DNA of 64,000 bases. Origin: Thozetella sp. PMI_491. Lineage: Eukaryota > Ascomycota > Sordariomycetes > Chaetosphaeriales > Chaetosphaeriaceae. Positions within the stretch are counted from its first letter, which is position 1. Every line of letters begins with the position of its first letter. The stretch spans positions 124,001-188,000 of the forward strand of contig MU270020.1 of NCBI GenBank assembly GCA_021432635.1, read 5' to 3'. Made by a program: the position numbers and the translations under genes. Positions 54,665 through 64,000 of the stretch are shown here, piece after piece. The notes beneath the pieces are model-generated. The model searched no databases, was not told where the DNA came from, and saw only the letters and a list, made by a program, of their open reading frames with translations.

Positions 54665-56515
54665 TCAGCCTCTATCCAGAGTAGAGTCTACATCTGTAGC
54701 ACCATAATGTTTCAAGAACCTACCCCATACGCCCTTGCCGTCAACCTCACCAATGGCCACTGGCCACAGCAGGCGGCCGGCTCCATCTTCCCAGCCGATA
54801 GGCAATTCCCCGCCAATCATGGCATCTATCTCGGGGGCTGCAGACATGAACCCCGGATCGACCGAGTTCATTGCCACCCGACGGGTCTTCCACGCGCTGG
54901 CGGCTTCCGTCTGAGTGATCATGTTGAGGGCAGCTTTAGACATGTTGGTGTGGACATGCTTTCCCCTCTTAGCCGAGTGGTTTGGATTGAGCTCAAAGAG
55001 GCCTTCCCGTGACGAAACGTTGATGATGTACCCAAGAGGTTGCCCTGAGCCGGATTCCTTGTTGTCTGACTGTAAAGCTCCCATTAGAGGCAGAAGTTCA
55101 CGACAGAGAATCAGCGGCACGAACGTGTTGACCGCATGGGCCGAGATAACGTCTTCGTACGGAATCTCTGACAGGATCTGTACCCAAGAAGATTTGAAGT
55201 CGGATTCCATCTCGGTCCTTCCATCATCTTTAACCCCGTCTGGAAGCACCAGGGTATCCTCTGGTTCTTCCCCGAAGCTGAGCGCCTTGGTCTCGGGTGC
55301 AGCCTCCAGGGTCAGTGGCGTCACTCCACCACGTATCCGAGGCTGATACGACGTAGGCCCTTCCGGATAGAAAAGCAAGCCGGTGCCTGTCGCCTGTTCC
55401 TGGCCCTGCTGCTCCAAGAAAATAGCTCGTTGTTCTTTCTTCAAACTGTCCGTCAACGTCTGTGCCGCGTTATTGACGAGGATATCGAGTGCCTCAACGT
55501 TCCATTCTGCTAGCGCCAACCGCGCGGCTCGAACGAGGGCGAATGCGTCCCGCGCTGTCCGAAAGTCTGCACCGACGATCTTCAGTCTGTCCTGCCATGA
55601 AAGGAAGTCTGTTTCTTTTGAGTACCGGATGGCGGCATCGTTGGGGTATCTCGTAGATACGATCACCCTCGCGCCGCACCGGAGCAGACGCAGCGCCGTG
55701 TAGTAGCCAAGATTTACGCGCGCCCCGGTCACGAGGGCTGTCCGGCCCGGGAGTTTCAGAGAATCCGGAAGTGAAAGACGAAGTCCAGCCAGGTTGAAGT
55801 CTCCGCAGGGCCGGCACATTGATTTGTATACTGGGTGCTTATATTTGATGACATAGCGGCATATGTAGCAAAACCGCTGCTGGAAAAAGATGCGTTTGCC
55901 TCGGTACTGTGAGACATGTCTATCCCATTCACTTTCTTCCTGCTTGGTTGTAGCCTCTGAGGTCTCAGGTAATCCGTCTTCAGGCCAAGACTGGTCGCGC
56001 TGCTGGTCGTCGAGTTGCATGCCATTGGGAGACAGATTGAAGCGGTCATGGATGAGAGTCACGACATGGTCAAGGCTGGTTGACGAGCTTTGTGTTTCTT
56101 CTTGGAGAAACCGGAGAACTTTTAAAGTCGTTCCTATTTCAGTCTCTGTTGGTTGCGGTGTATATTTGCTTTCTTTCCGTCGTTGCCCTGGCGTCAATGG
56201 CTCGTCCAATTCGGCCGCCAGCTGGTATCCGTCGTCATGTCGGGTCGTGCTCCCTCTCCCCACGTCACCGATAGCCTCGACGATCTGCGAGCGCGCATTT
56301 TCATACAGCAGTCGGCCAATGGAAGGATGGAGATTTTGCGCGGGTGGTGCAAGGAACGCTCCGATCTCCGCTGCTTGCTGCGATGAGGCCTTGGGGAGGT
56401 AGAGTGCAAGAAGGCTAGGTGCCTTGCCACGTCGTATGCGGTCTTTATCCTGAAGTACTCGTTTGGCGATATCCTCCGGCTTTCCGGAAGCCACGAGGTC
56501 CTCGAAGGAGGACAT
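54665..56515 (-). CDS. SDR-family protein with N-terminal zinc-ribbon extension
   Basis: Single-exon 616-aa protein. Residues 1-210 are helical and low-complexity; then a zinc-ribbon pattern C216-X2-C219-X14-C234-X2-C237 (FCYICR...MCRPCGDFN); then an SDR domain from about 257: TALVTGARVNLGYYTAL with TGxxxxxG, STRYP, LDILVNNAAQ with the NNA motif, INVSSREG with the catalytic Ser, and TNMSKAALN where the YxxxK Tyr is Thr523 with Lys527. A 120-residue insert (GTGLLFYPEG to DDGRTEMESDF) breaks the core between beta-4 and the active site, unlike classical SDRs. The zinc ribbon fusion is found in eukaryotic homologues as far as I recall, but function is unknown. Loss of the Tyr suggests non-classical chemistry. 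Confidence 0.82.
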   Translation of the reverse strand: MSSFEDLVASGKPEDIAKRVLQDKDRIRRGKAPSLLALYLPKASSQQAAEIGAFLAPPAQNLHPSIGRLLYENARSQIVEAIGDVGRGSTTRHDDGYQLAAELDEPLTPGQRRKESKYTPQPTETEIGTTLKVLRFLQEETQSSSTSLDHVVTLIHDRFNLSPNGMQLDDQQRDQSWPEDGLPETSEATTKQEESEWDRHVSQYRGKRIFFQQRFCYICRYVIKYKHPVYKSMCRPCGDFNLAGLRLSLPDSLKLPGRTALVTGARVNLGYYTALRLLRCGARVIVSTRYPNDAAIRYSKETDFLSWQDRLKIVGADFRTARDAFALVRAARLALAEWNVEALDILVNNAAQTLTDSLKKEQRAIFLEQQGQEQATGTGLLFYPEGPTSYQPRIRGGVTPLTLEAAPETKALSFGEEPEDTLVLPDGVKDDGRTEMESDFKSSWVQILSEIPYEDVISAHAVNTFVPLILCRELLPLMGALQSDNKESGSGQPLGYIINVSSREGLFELNPNHSAKRGKHVHTNMSKAALNMITQTEAASAWKTRRVAMNSVDPGFMSAAPEIDAMIGGELPIGWEDGAGRLLWPVAIGEVDGKGVWGRFLKHYGATDVDSTLDRG

Positions 56516-56993
56516 GTCGGTTGTTGTAAATCGGGCTTAGGCTAGGTGCTGTCGGTGTGGCTCGAGAAGATGGGTTAGCCGATTGTGGGTTATCGCACTG
56601 CTTCATGTAGACGATCCTTGGTTGGCAGCTAGTCACCACATCCACGACGCAGAATATTCTATATGCTTCTTTCCTGGTCAATTATGTCAAAATGATGTCG
56701 ATATTGCGCCCTGCGGTTGACTTCCACTTTAGTTTAAGCGGCCTTTTAGGCATCCGTTGACTCACGGACTCCCCTTTTACACCGCCACCGTCGGTAGCAC
56801 AGGGCTCTCCAATGTCAAAACTCAGGATCGAAATAATTGGTCGCCGCACCGACATGCTCTTGGCAGCCAAAGTGCACCGGGCGGTTGATTTAAAGGAACC
56901 ACTCAATCCCCGTCGGCATCGAATTCTCGGCGCTCAAACGAGCACCTTCTATGAGAGCAGGTACCTTGGCTATCCACATCCTCCCCGCTCGAA
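56516..56993. other. Divergent promoter region
   Basis: About 480 bp between the zinc-ribbon SDR and F-box-like gene starts. Nothing further is seen. Confidence 0.5.
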
Positions 56994-58510
56994 ATGACGA
57001 GGCTGCGGGTCGTCGCGGGGCAGCTGGAGCAGCTGCCCTTGGAACTCATCGAGCCCATCTTGGTCCAATTGCGCCTCAAAGACATGATGGATCTTGAGGG
57101 CTACGCCGGCCCAATTCTGAAAGCAGCGATCCAGGGAAGCCCAGCATGGAAAGGCATTTATCCGCTGCCCGACAGCGAGCAGCAGGCGCTGCTGACCACG
57201 CTGTATTTTGACATCGTGAAGCCGCATTCTCAGGCCTTTCAATATGCCCGCCGGGTGCTCTACTGGAAGCCGACCTCGAACTCGTTCGAAGGGCCAGACC
57301 TGCTCAAAGCTACAATCTCCGAAGTCCGGCATATATCTGCTGACGACCGCATGCGACGCATCGTAGAGACCGTCGGCGTGCTCTTCTTCCGCTTGATCGA
57401 TCACACCACGACGTTACCTACGCTCCAGCAGTATAGCGACCAAGTGCCGCCAATCTGGAAGCTCTTGAACCTCACTGATCGCTCCAAAATACACCTGACT
57501 GAATCCACTGAGATCCGTGTAGATCAGATGAAGGAGTTCCTCGACTGTGAGTCTCTCCACGTTCCTCTGTCTGGGTGAGCCCGGGATCATGAAGCTAATA
57601 CAGGTCCGCAGGCTATGTCCCAGCGCAAGTGTTGTTGAATAAAGCTAGGTCAGAAGAGCTTAAGGGGCTCGCCGAACTCTACGAAGCCAATCCAAGCAGA
57701 CTAAAATCCGCCTTGGGGCCGCAGTCGCGGCGGATCAATTCGGCGCACATAGCCCAAATTCTTCGGCGCGCGTCCAAGAGGACAAGCACTTGCGTGGACT
57801 TCGGCCACATGTCTCGTGATGCTGCCTTCAGCCGCTACCTCTTCCGATTCAAACATTGCTACCTGATTCCGTACAACTGGTGTTTGACCTTGTGGCTCAA
57901 AGTACTCCATCTTTGCCCAGCCCTCGTCGACGATTCTGGCAACGACGAGGTGCTCGCCTCTGCAATCAAGCGTGTCTCACCATCCGCGTCGCCGCCGTCG
58001 GAAGAGATCCGGCAGTGCATCCGGGTCGCCAGGCTAGGCTTGTTCTGGTGCTACCGCAAATGCCCAGCCAAGGAATGTAACGAGAGAACAGGCGGCAGTA
58101 ACGCAGATCCGTTCGCCGAGTTTCGCCAGTGCGCCCATTACACCTGGGCCTCGGCCGCGGGGAGACCAACGAGGCGGATCCAGTATAACACCGATGGTTC
58201 AGCAGCCTTTCTAGCCGACCGGGAATTCAATCCTGAGGCGGTTCCATGCGACCCGCGGGAACTACAGTGGCTCTCTTCATTCACCAAGGCAGTATCATGG
58301 ATGGAAGAAGCATTTCCGGATGACGCACGTGAGGTGGTCGACGCATGGGCACTAAAGGTGAAGGAAACCGAAGAGAAAGAAGCACGGCAAAGAGAGGTGC
58401 GAGCAGATGGCCGTCATGCCAGGAGGATAGAGGCAAAAGCGAGAAGGAAGCATCGATATAATCGTACCCCGGGGAGACGCCCTAACAGACCTTGGACTTT
58501 CATTCCCTAA
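56994..58510 (+). CDS. F-box-like protein with basic C-terminus
   Basis: Two exons, 56994-57546 and 57612-58510, with a 65-nt intron (GTGAGT...CCGCAG), give 483 aa. Near the N-terminus LEQLPLELIEPILVQLRLKDMMDLE has the LP-E-L--I---L pattern of an F-box, which would recruit Skp1 in a ubiquitin ligase. The rest has no repeats I recognise. It ends with a strongly basic Arg/Lys-rich tail (EKEARQREVRADGRHARRIEAKARRKHRYNR), which could be nuclear-targeting or nucleic-acid-binding. The ATG at 56994 follows a short leader. The F-box call is moderate and the rest is an uncharacterised fungal protein. Confidence 0.75.
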
Positions 58511-58961
58511 GACTAGAAGGCAGGGAGACGGGTCATACCGAAGCTGCAACGACTAGCAATTCGGCCACCCGTTATACGTGCCTTACGAGGCTACCGATCA
58601 AAGGCATTCCTAGCGTCAGTAATACTCCTACAGTATTTCCAAGTGTCACAAATATACAGCCATATAACTAGTTATAGGACAATCTGTGTAATGTGGGGTC
58701 TACAAGGGGAACGAACGCGAGCGAGCTGCTCAGCAGCTATATATATACATAAGAGATCCCCCTTGTTCGTTATCCCCTGTCCTTAAAGTGGGTATCCTTT
58801 GTGACACAAGGTGATCTAGGGCGATATCTAGAAAGATGGAATTGAGTAAAGACAGTAGAATGTCGTAGACTATTTTCTGCCAAGGCAAGGATGACTTGCC
58901 ATCGCTAGCCCGCAGGATTTGTGATTCTTTTCGAATTTCAATACTATTGGCTCCAGGCCAC
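58511..58961. other. Convergent 3' spacer
   Basis: About 450 bp between the F-box-like gene stop and the sulfate permease stop. No gene is seen. Confidence 0.5.
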
Positions 58962-61114
58962 TTAGATATAATTCTTGTTATCGGCTGCTTCGGCACCGTA
59001 AAAGTCGTCCTGGTCCCAGATAGCATCGCTCGGCGACGCATAGACCACATCCGCGTCCGCCTGGCGGAATCTAGCATCTCCGTCATCAACAAGCTTCCAC
59101 CCAGCTCGCTCAAACCGCGCGCGAACGCCATTGACCAAATTCGTAAACCGAATATCTATTTCTTTCCCGGCATACTTCTTGATCTCCTCTTTCAGCTCCC
59201 CCAGAGCTGTCACGCCAGTAACATCCACGAATGGAACATGGCCGAGATCCCAAACTATGACTCTCAGGGGTGTTTCGGCCACACGGATGCCCTTCGTCCT
59301 GCGAAGCATCTCAATCCTCTTTTCAGAGGCCACACTCCATGATCTCTCTTCTGGCGCAGCTGCCAAGTCCGTAGAGCCGCTCGAGGGGTACATCACCTGG
59401 ACGGCCTCGAGTACACAACTCTTGACTCTGTTGGCATTCGGGAAGAAGATGGCGTTGTCGAACTGCACAACCATTGTTCCGATGGGCACAATACTCTCGA
59501 ACTTTTCATCGAAAGTGCTAGACCTTTGCGTAGGCTTGCTCGGCCGGGGTTGGAGGTTCGTATAGATCTCGGCCTTCGCAAAAGCCGACCTCAGCATGAT
59601 GTATCCAACGCTGAATGCCACAGCCACAGCAATACCCGTCTCAGTACCCACGAAAAGCGTGATCCAGAAGGATAGCATCGAAGCTACGAAGTCGGCAAAT
59701 GATTGGCGCCAGAACTTATAGAATAGCGATACCGGGCCGATGACGTGGATGACAGCCATGATCTAATCCCATCACATTAGTCACACGTGAGTTCCTTGTG
59801 AGGAAGAATGCCTCGCTAGTTACTTACAATGATTGCAGACAAAGTTGCCTTGGGGATCCAGAAAAGCGCTCCGGCAAGCTTGTAGAGGGTAAGAAGAACG
59901 AAACCAGCGGTGAATAAACCGTTTAGAGGACTCTTCACCCCACACTCGGAGTTGACTGCAGTCCTAGACATTGCGCCACCAACAGACATGGCACCAAAGA
60001 GACTGTTGATGGTGTTTGTCACTCCCAGATAGCAGAGTTCTTGGCTAGTGTCGATCGAGTACCCATTCTTTCGGCCGAAGGCGCGGCCAATGGCGAGATG
60101 CTCGAGAGCCGCGGCGACCAGCGGAGCGACGCTCTTGGTTGCGACTTTTTGGATCAAATCCATAGACGGTACCTTGGGAGCAATCAAACCATTGGCGGTG
60201 ACCTTGCTCAGCTCCCAGAGCGGGGTGGCAGGACGGTCTTTGTTGAGAACATAGCTGATGCTCGTGAAGATAAGAAGGACTATAACGGCCCTACTGCTGG
60301 ATGCGAACTTGATCGCAGCGTTCTTCTTTCCCCATCGCTTGCCGACGAACTCCAGGGCGTACAAAACGACGATGCCTCCAAACCCAATGGCTAAGGTCAA
60401 GGGCTTGAACTCTGGTATCCGAGAGAGGACGTTGCTAATAATCGGGGCTGTTCCCGAAGGGACATTGCTGAGCCCTACTAATGAGCCGACTTGACCAAGT
60501 AGGATAGTGAGCGCCGCCGCGGACAGAAAGCCCGAGAGGACAGGAACCGATATGTATTCAAGCAAAAATCCGAGTTTCAGAAGTCCGATTAGGAGCGAAT
60601 ATACCCCAACCACAAAGGCCATGGCAGATGCAATGTCCTGCGGGGCAAATCCTTCCTTTGACAAGTCAAGCACGGCTTCAGCGGTCAACAGTCCAAGGAT
60701 AGAAGTTGGCCCGGTCGAGAGATCTGTACCAAGCTAGTATTAGCATGTATTCAATACCATATTTTAAGAAGCTTCTCGCAGCGTAAACACACCCTTCGAA
60801 GTTCCCATGAAGACGTATAGAGCAGCAGGCAGCCAGCTGGAATAGAGCCCAAACTCCCCCGGGATAGTAGCAATTTTGGCGTAGGCCAGCGCCTGTGGGA
60901 TCATCATAACTCCAATCGTCATACCAGCAATCAAATCGGAGAGAATCCAGCGGGGGTCGTAGGAAGGAAGCCACTGTACAATCGGCACCTTCTCTACTGC
61001 ATATTGAACAGTGGCGCTGGGGAGCTTCTTGAGGCTTGAGCGGAACGTGGCTGCCGTCCGAGATATGGTCTCGTCCGTTCTCACGTGCTCCTTGACTTTC
61101 TCGGTGAATTTCAT
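58962..61114 (-). CDS. SulP-family sulfate permease with STAS domain
   Basis: SLC26/SulP anion transporter of 672 aa in three exons (61114-60793, 60723-59828, 59762-58962; introns 69 and 65 nt). The first ATG is 61114 (MKFTEKVKEH). Helices include LSDLIAGMTIGVMMIPQALAYAKIA (the SulP signature region), GLYSSWLPAALYVFMGTSKDLSTGPT across the first splice, GFLSAAALTILLGQVGSL and IKFASSSRAVIVLLIFTSISYVL. The C-terminus carries a STAS domain, VIVWDLGHVPFVDVTGVTALGEL, followed by a short acidic tail. It is shorter than yeast Sul1/Sul2 (about 850 aa), so a vacuolar or alternative plasma-membrane SulP is possible. Function as sulfate transporter is family-level inference. Confidence 0.93.
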
Positions 61115-63428
61115 CGTAGTTGCGGTGATATGGTGATTTGGCAAGAACTTTTGAATGAAGCCGTCGTCTGGAGTACACAAGTTCGCCCGGCCACTGGGTT
61201 TATATATCTATTTAAGCTGAATTCTCCCAGCTGCCAACACTTCCCGCAGCAGGGAGCCCATCAGCTGAATTGAAACCCCACATGGCAAAGAGTGTGCCTC
61301 TATTCGGAACGACTTTCCACATTCCGGGCTCATAAGACGCCATGAATATTCGAGCACGGTAGCAAATAGGGAAGTCATAGCGATCCATCCCGTATGCCGA
61401 CAGGCCGGAAGCAAGTTCTCCTGCTTCTACTCTACAGCCAATCGGACCGCACGGCCATTATTCGGCGTTCAGCTTGATACACGGGTCTTTTGCTTGACTT
61501 CTGCCGAATGCCACCACACCTGCGGTAGTCATCTAAGAGACACCTACAGGTTTCACCGAGGAGAGATGCCAAGGTATCCAATGCACGTCATTGGAGTGTC
61601 TGAATCGTACACGCTCTAGAACCAGTAAAATGTTTCACTAGTACTAATTGCCAGTTCCCCTCACGGGCGCCCTAAAATTGGCTGCGTTTAAGCCAAGCAA
61701 AGATCAGGCGAAACAGCGATTTAGGGCTGAGCCACCCACGACTAAGTACCTAGATGGAGGCACGGCAGGATATACAGGGTGTTCGCTTCATCTTATAATA
61801 GAAATGAGAATCGAATGAAATATGCAATGAAAGTACTCGGATCAGTCACAGATAGCACCATTGTGCTGGCAGTCGCCTAAGGGGCTCGTTAAGGACGGCC
61901 TTGTAGTTCGAATGCTTGCAGCTTGCAGCCCTGAGCCATCTGATAAGCGGAAACACCCTAGACCAAACCTTAATACTTAACGGGACTGAACTCCGAATGG
62001 CGCTAGAACACTCTGGGCCATGCTCCCTATATGCGCATGGGCTTTGGATGATGCGCGGGGGCTTCCTTTTGCAGTTAGCTATTGTACCTAGGTACCTTCA
62101 TAGCGACTCGGAGATATATGACAAGCTTGGAATGGTGGGAGCTGATCAGAAGAATGGAACCTGGGGTATACCCTAGCCGAGTATGACTTGGCAAAGCGAT
62201 AAGTCTGTGCTAAACTCTTGATGGTGTAGTTCCAGGTTTAGAAAGGGTGGGCTGTAGGTGTTGTAAACGGGCAGTAGGCAGTTTTATTTTTGATCTACCC
62301 CGTGCTAGCTCACTTCTTGATTCTAATCCTAGATACCACATGTATGTATATAATAGGGGTGCAGCGGGACGTCATCGGCCGGTTTGAGGTACTTAGTGAC
62401 GAAGCAATTTGGATGCGTTGTGTGGCTCTAGCCGTCCGAAGTAGGGGCCGCTAGCTACGAGCTGTGAGGAGAAGTATGAAATGACCAAGGGTATTGCTTA
62501 ATCGGTCGAGCTTGGTTACATACCTGCCCGATGCGATCACCGACTCTACGCTCGATGTTGACGACGTCCTATCGGAAGACTGGTCCGCTGTAGGGAGAGT
62601 AAAGACGTAAGAGCGCAGCGTGCGCATAGTAGCTAGCTGAACCACGGGTTCGCAACCAGCAAACTTAATTCGGCCCTTCTCCTTATTCTATAGTGGGCCT
62701 GATAATTTTAGACAAAGCTTTCCATTCGTCCGCCATGGAAAAAGAGACGTCAGATGAGCCTCGCCGGTATCATCAACCCCCACTTCACATACCTGCTAGT
62801 CGCCTTGTGCGAATACCTCCCGCGCTCGGGGACAACAGTCTTCCCTACGGACTTTCCCGCCACTTCCGCGCGATATCCTGCTATCAGGGTAGTTAGAAAC
62901 TCGGGCCAAGCCGGCAGTGAGGTCTCGTTCTGCTACAACCCCTCGCGATGATGTCTTTGGCTGGTTTGAGACGGTGGTTGATTCCAACCTTCTATATGAA
63001 ACTCCTGAGAAACTGGGGATGGAAGATAGATGCTTGTAGCACCTACCATAGTATCGAGGTAGGCACTTGACCGATTAGGAGTGGGAGCAGACGTGACTTC
63101 TAGGCTAGAAGATGTGAACAACGTGAGCTGCCTCTGCACCGATAGACTTCCTGGCCATCCAGACGCTCATTTTCCTCTGCATGTAACCGCTTCCTAGAAG
63201 CATCATGTAGTATGACCTATTGCCCATATGCTCAAAGCTGCGGTGCTGTTGGCCCTACAGTGTGGTATTCCTATTTCACTAGGAAACACGCCTTCGCAAG
63301 GCCGGTACCCTTCGCAACATTGGCAGATATATCCGGCAAGTTACTCATGTTCCTCAAACTAGATTTTTATTTAACTATTATAATCATCTCGCGGTACAAT
63401 ATCAGCTTCAATAGGACTGACCAAGTCT
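61115..63428. other. Long spacer upstream of sulfate permease
   Basis: About 2.3 kb with the sulfate permease promoter. It contains a 12-bp perfect palindrome GTACCTAGGTAC (62084-62095), of the CCTAGG type common as a short repeat in some moulds. Frames are short and unconvincing; no gene is seen. Confidence 0.5.
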
Positions 63429-64000
63429 TCAGGCTCCTTTAGCAAAAGAACTTCCTCCTGCCGCAACGTCGAACTGGATACACTCCTTCAAGCCCAGCAG
63501 GTTGAAGTGATGCCGAACTCCACCAACGCGCCCCGCCTCAGTAACTTGTGCCCGCCGCTCTTGCTTCAGACCCTTCATCGCCTTCGCAACGCTCTCGAAG
63601 ACGGGTGCCAGGGAAGTGGCTGGGAATATCACGATCTTGAAGCCCATGCGGCTCGCCTCATCAACGGAGAGGTCAGGAGTGATACCACCGGCCACCATGT
63701 TTAACAAGACTGGAGTTGGGGCAAGATCCTCGCAGACCTGGCTACACTGTGCTAAAGTTGTCATTCCTTCCAGAAAGGCAACATCAGCACCGATAGAAAT
63801 GGCCTTCCGTAGACGTGATATCGCCGCCTCGTATCCAAGCGACTCGAGGCTGTCTGTTCGCGCAATGATCACAATGTCAGACGCCCCTCCAGAAAGCTGC
63901 CGCATCTCCTCTCGCGCCATGACAGCTGCCCTGATTCGGCTCAGGTAGACGTCCTCTTCGACCAGCTCCTTGTGTGCAAGATGTCCGCAGCGTTTAGACA
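63429..64000 (-). CDS. Isocitrate lyase/PEP mutase family protein (5' end beyond window)
   Basis: 3' part of a phosphoenolpyruvate mutase/isocitrate lyase superfamily enzyme, which make or break C-C or C-P bonds next to a carboxylate. Visible: KRCGHL at the window edge, matching the catalytic-Cys loop (KKCGH of isocitrate lyase, KRCGH of methylisocitrate lyase); then EEDVYLSRIRAAV, IVIIARTDSLESLGYEAAISRL with the conserved RTD, GADVAFLEG and LLNMVAGGITP, all superfamily landmarks. The remaining stretch to the stop at 63429 is uninterrupted. This resembles fungal oxaloacetate hydrolase/2,3-dimethylmalate lyase-like paralogues; specific reaction not determined. Confidence 0.9.
   Translation of the reverse strand, partial: SKRCGHLAHKELVEEDVYLSRIRAAVMAREEMRQLSGGASDIVIIARTDSLESLGYEAAISRLRKAISIGADVAFLEGMTTLAQCSQVCEDLAPTPVLLNMVAGGITPDLSVDEASRMGFKIVIFPATSLAPVFESVAKAMKGLKQERRAQVTEAGRVGGVRHHFNLLGLKECIQFDVAAGGSSFAKGA

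Overview
The window looks like one scaffold segment from a filamentous ascomycete (Pezizomycotina, perhaps Sordariomycetes; the class is an inference). Genes are eukaryotic, with short introns of about 46-116 nt that start GT (sometimes GC), carry CTAAC/CTGAC-type branch sites and end in AG. The gene families are typical of moulds: HET domain, NACHT-ankyrin NLR, PTH11-like rhodopsin, GMC oxidases, DUF6594 and a Baeyer-Villiger monooxygenase. There are no rRNA genes, CRISPR arrays, operons or virus-like elements that I can see. I reconstructed exon structures by hand from frames and splice signals.

Layout. 1-2.7 kb: a D-2-hydroxyacid dehydrogenase (cut by the window start) and a divergent FMN L-2-hydroxyacid oxidase. 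3.0-6.6 kb: a calpain-like protease with a long acidic tail. 6.6-15 kb: two gene-poor, GC-rich spacers flanking a PTH11-like membrane receptor. 15-24 kb: a tiny membrane protein, a membrane-anchored aspartic-protease fold that has lost both catalytic aspartates, a GH106-like glycosidase and a NicO-type nickel/cobalt transporter. 24.7-31.7 kb: a HET-domain gene and a divergent NLR (esterase-like + NACHT + ankyrin) whose near-identical ankyrin repeats hold an assembly gap. 32-48.6 kb: a ubiquitin C-terminal hydrolase, a short-chain dehydrogenase whose first exon cannot be found, a Baeyer-Villiger monooxygenase, a GH20 hexosaminidase and a head-to-head pair of GMC oxidoreductases that need GC-AG introns to be read. 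48.9-64 kb: a C2-pseudokinase related to Sch9-type AGC kinases, a DUF6594 membrane protein, a tRNA-derived SINE, two short-chain dehydrogenases lacking the catalytic Tyr (one fused to a zinc ribbon), an F-box-like protein, a SulP sulfate permease and the 3' part of an isocitrate lyase/PEP mutase family gene.

Most genes appear to be independent single-copy units. The most interesting groupings are the HET/NLR pair (a plausible allorecognition or immune locus), the GMC pair with a nearby Baeyer-Villiger monooxygenase, and a recurring theme of enzyme folds with substituted catalytic residues (aspartic protease, kinase, two SDRs), which may act as sensors or scaffolds.
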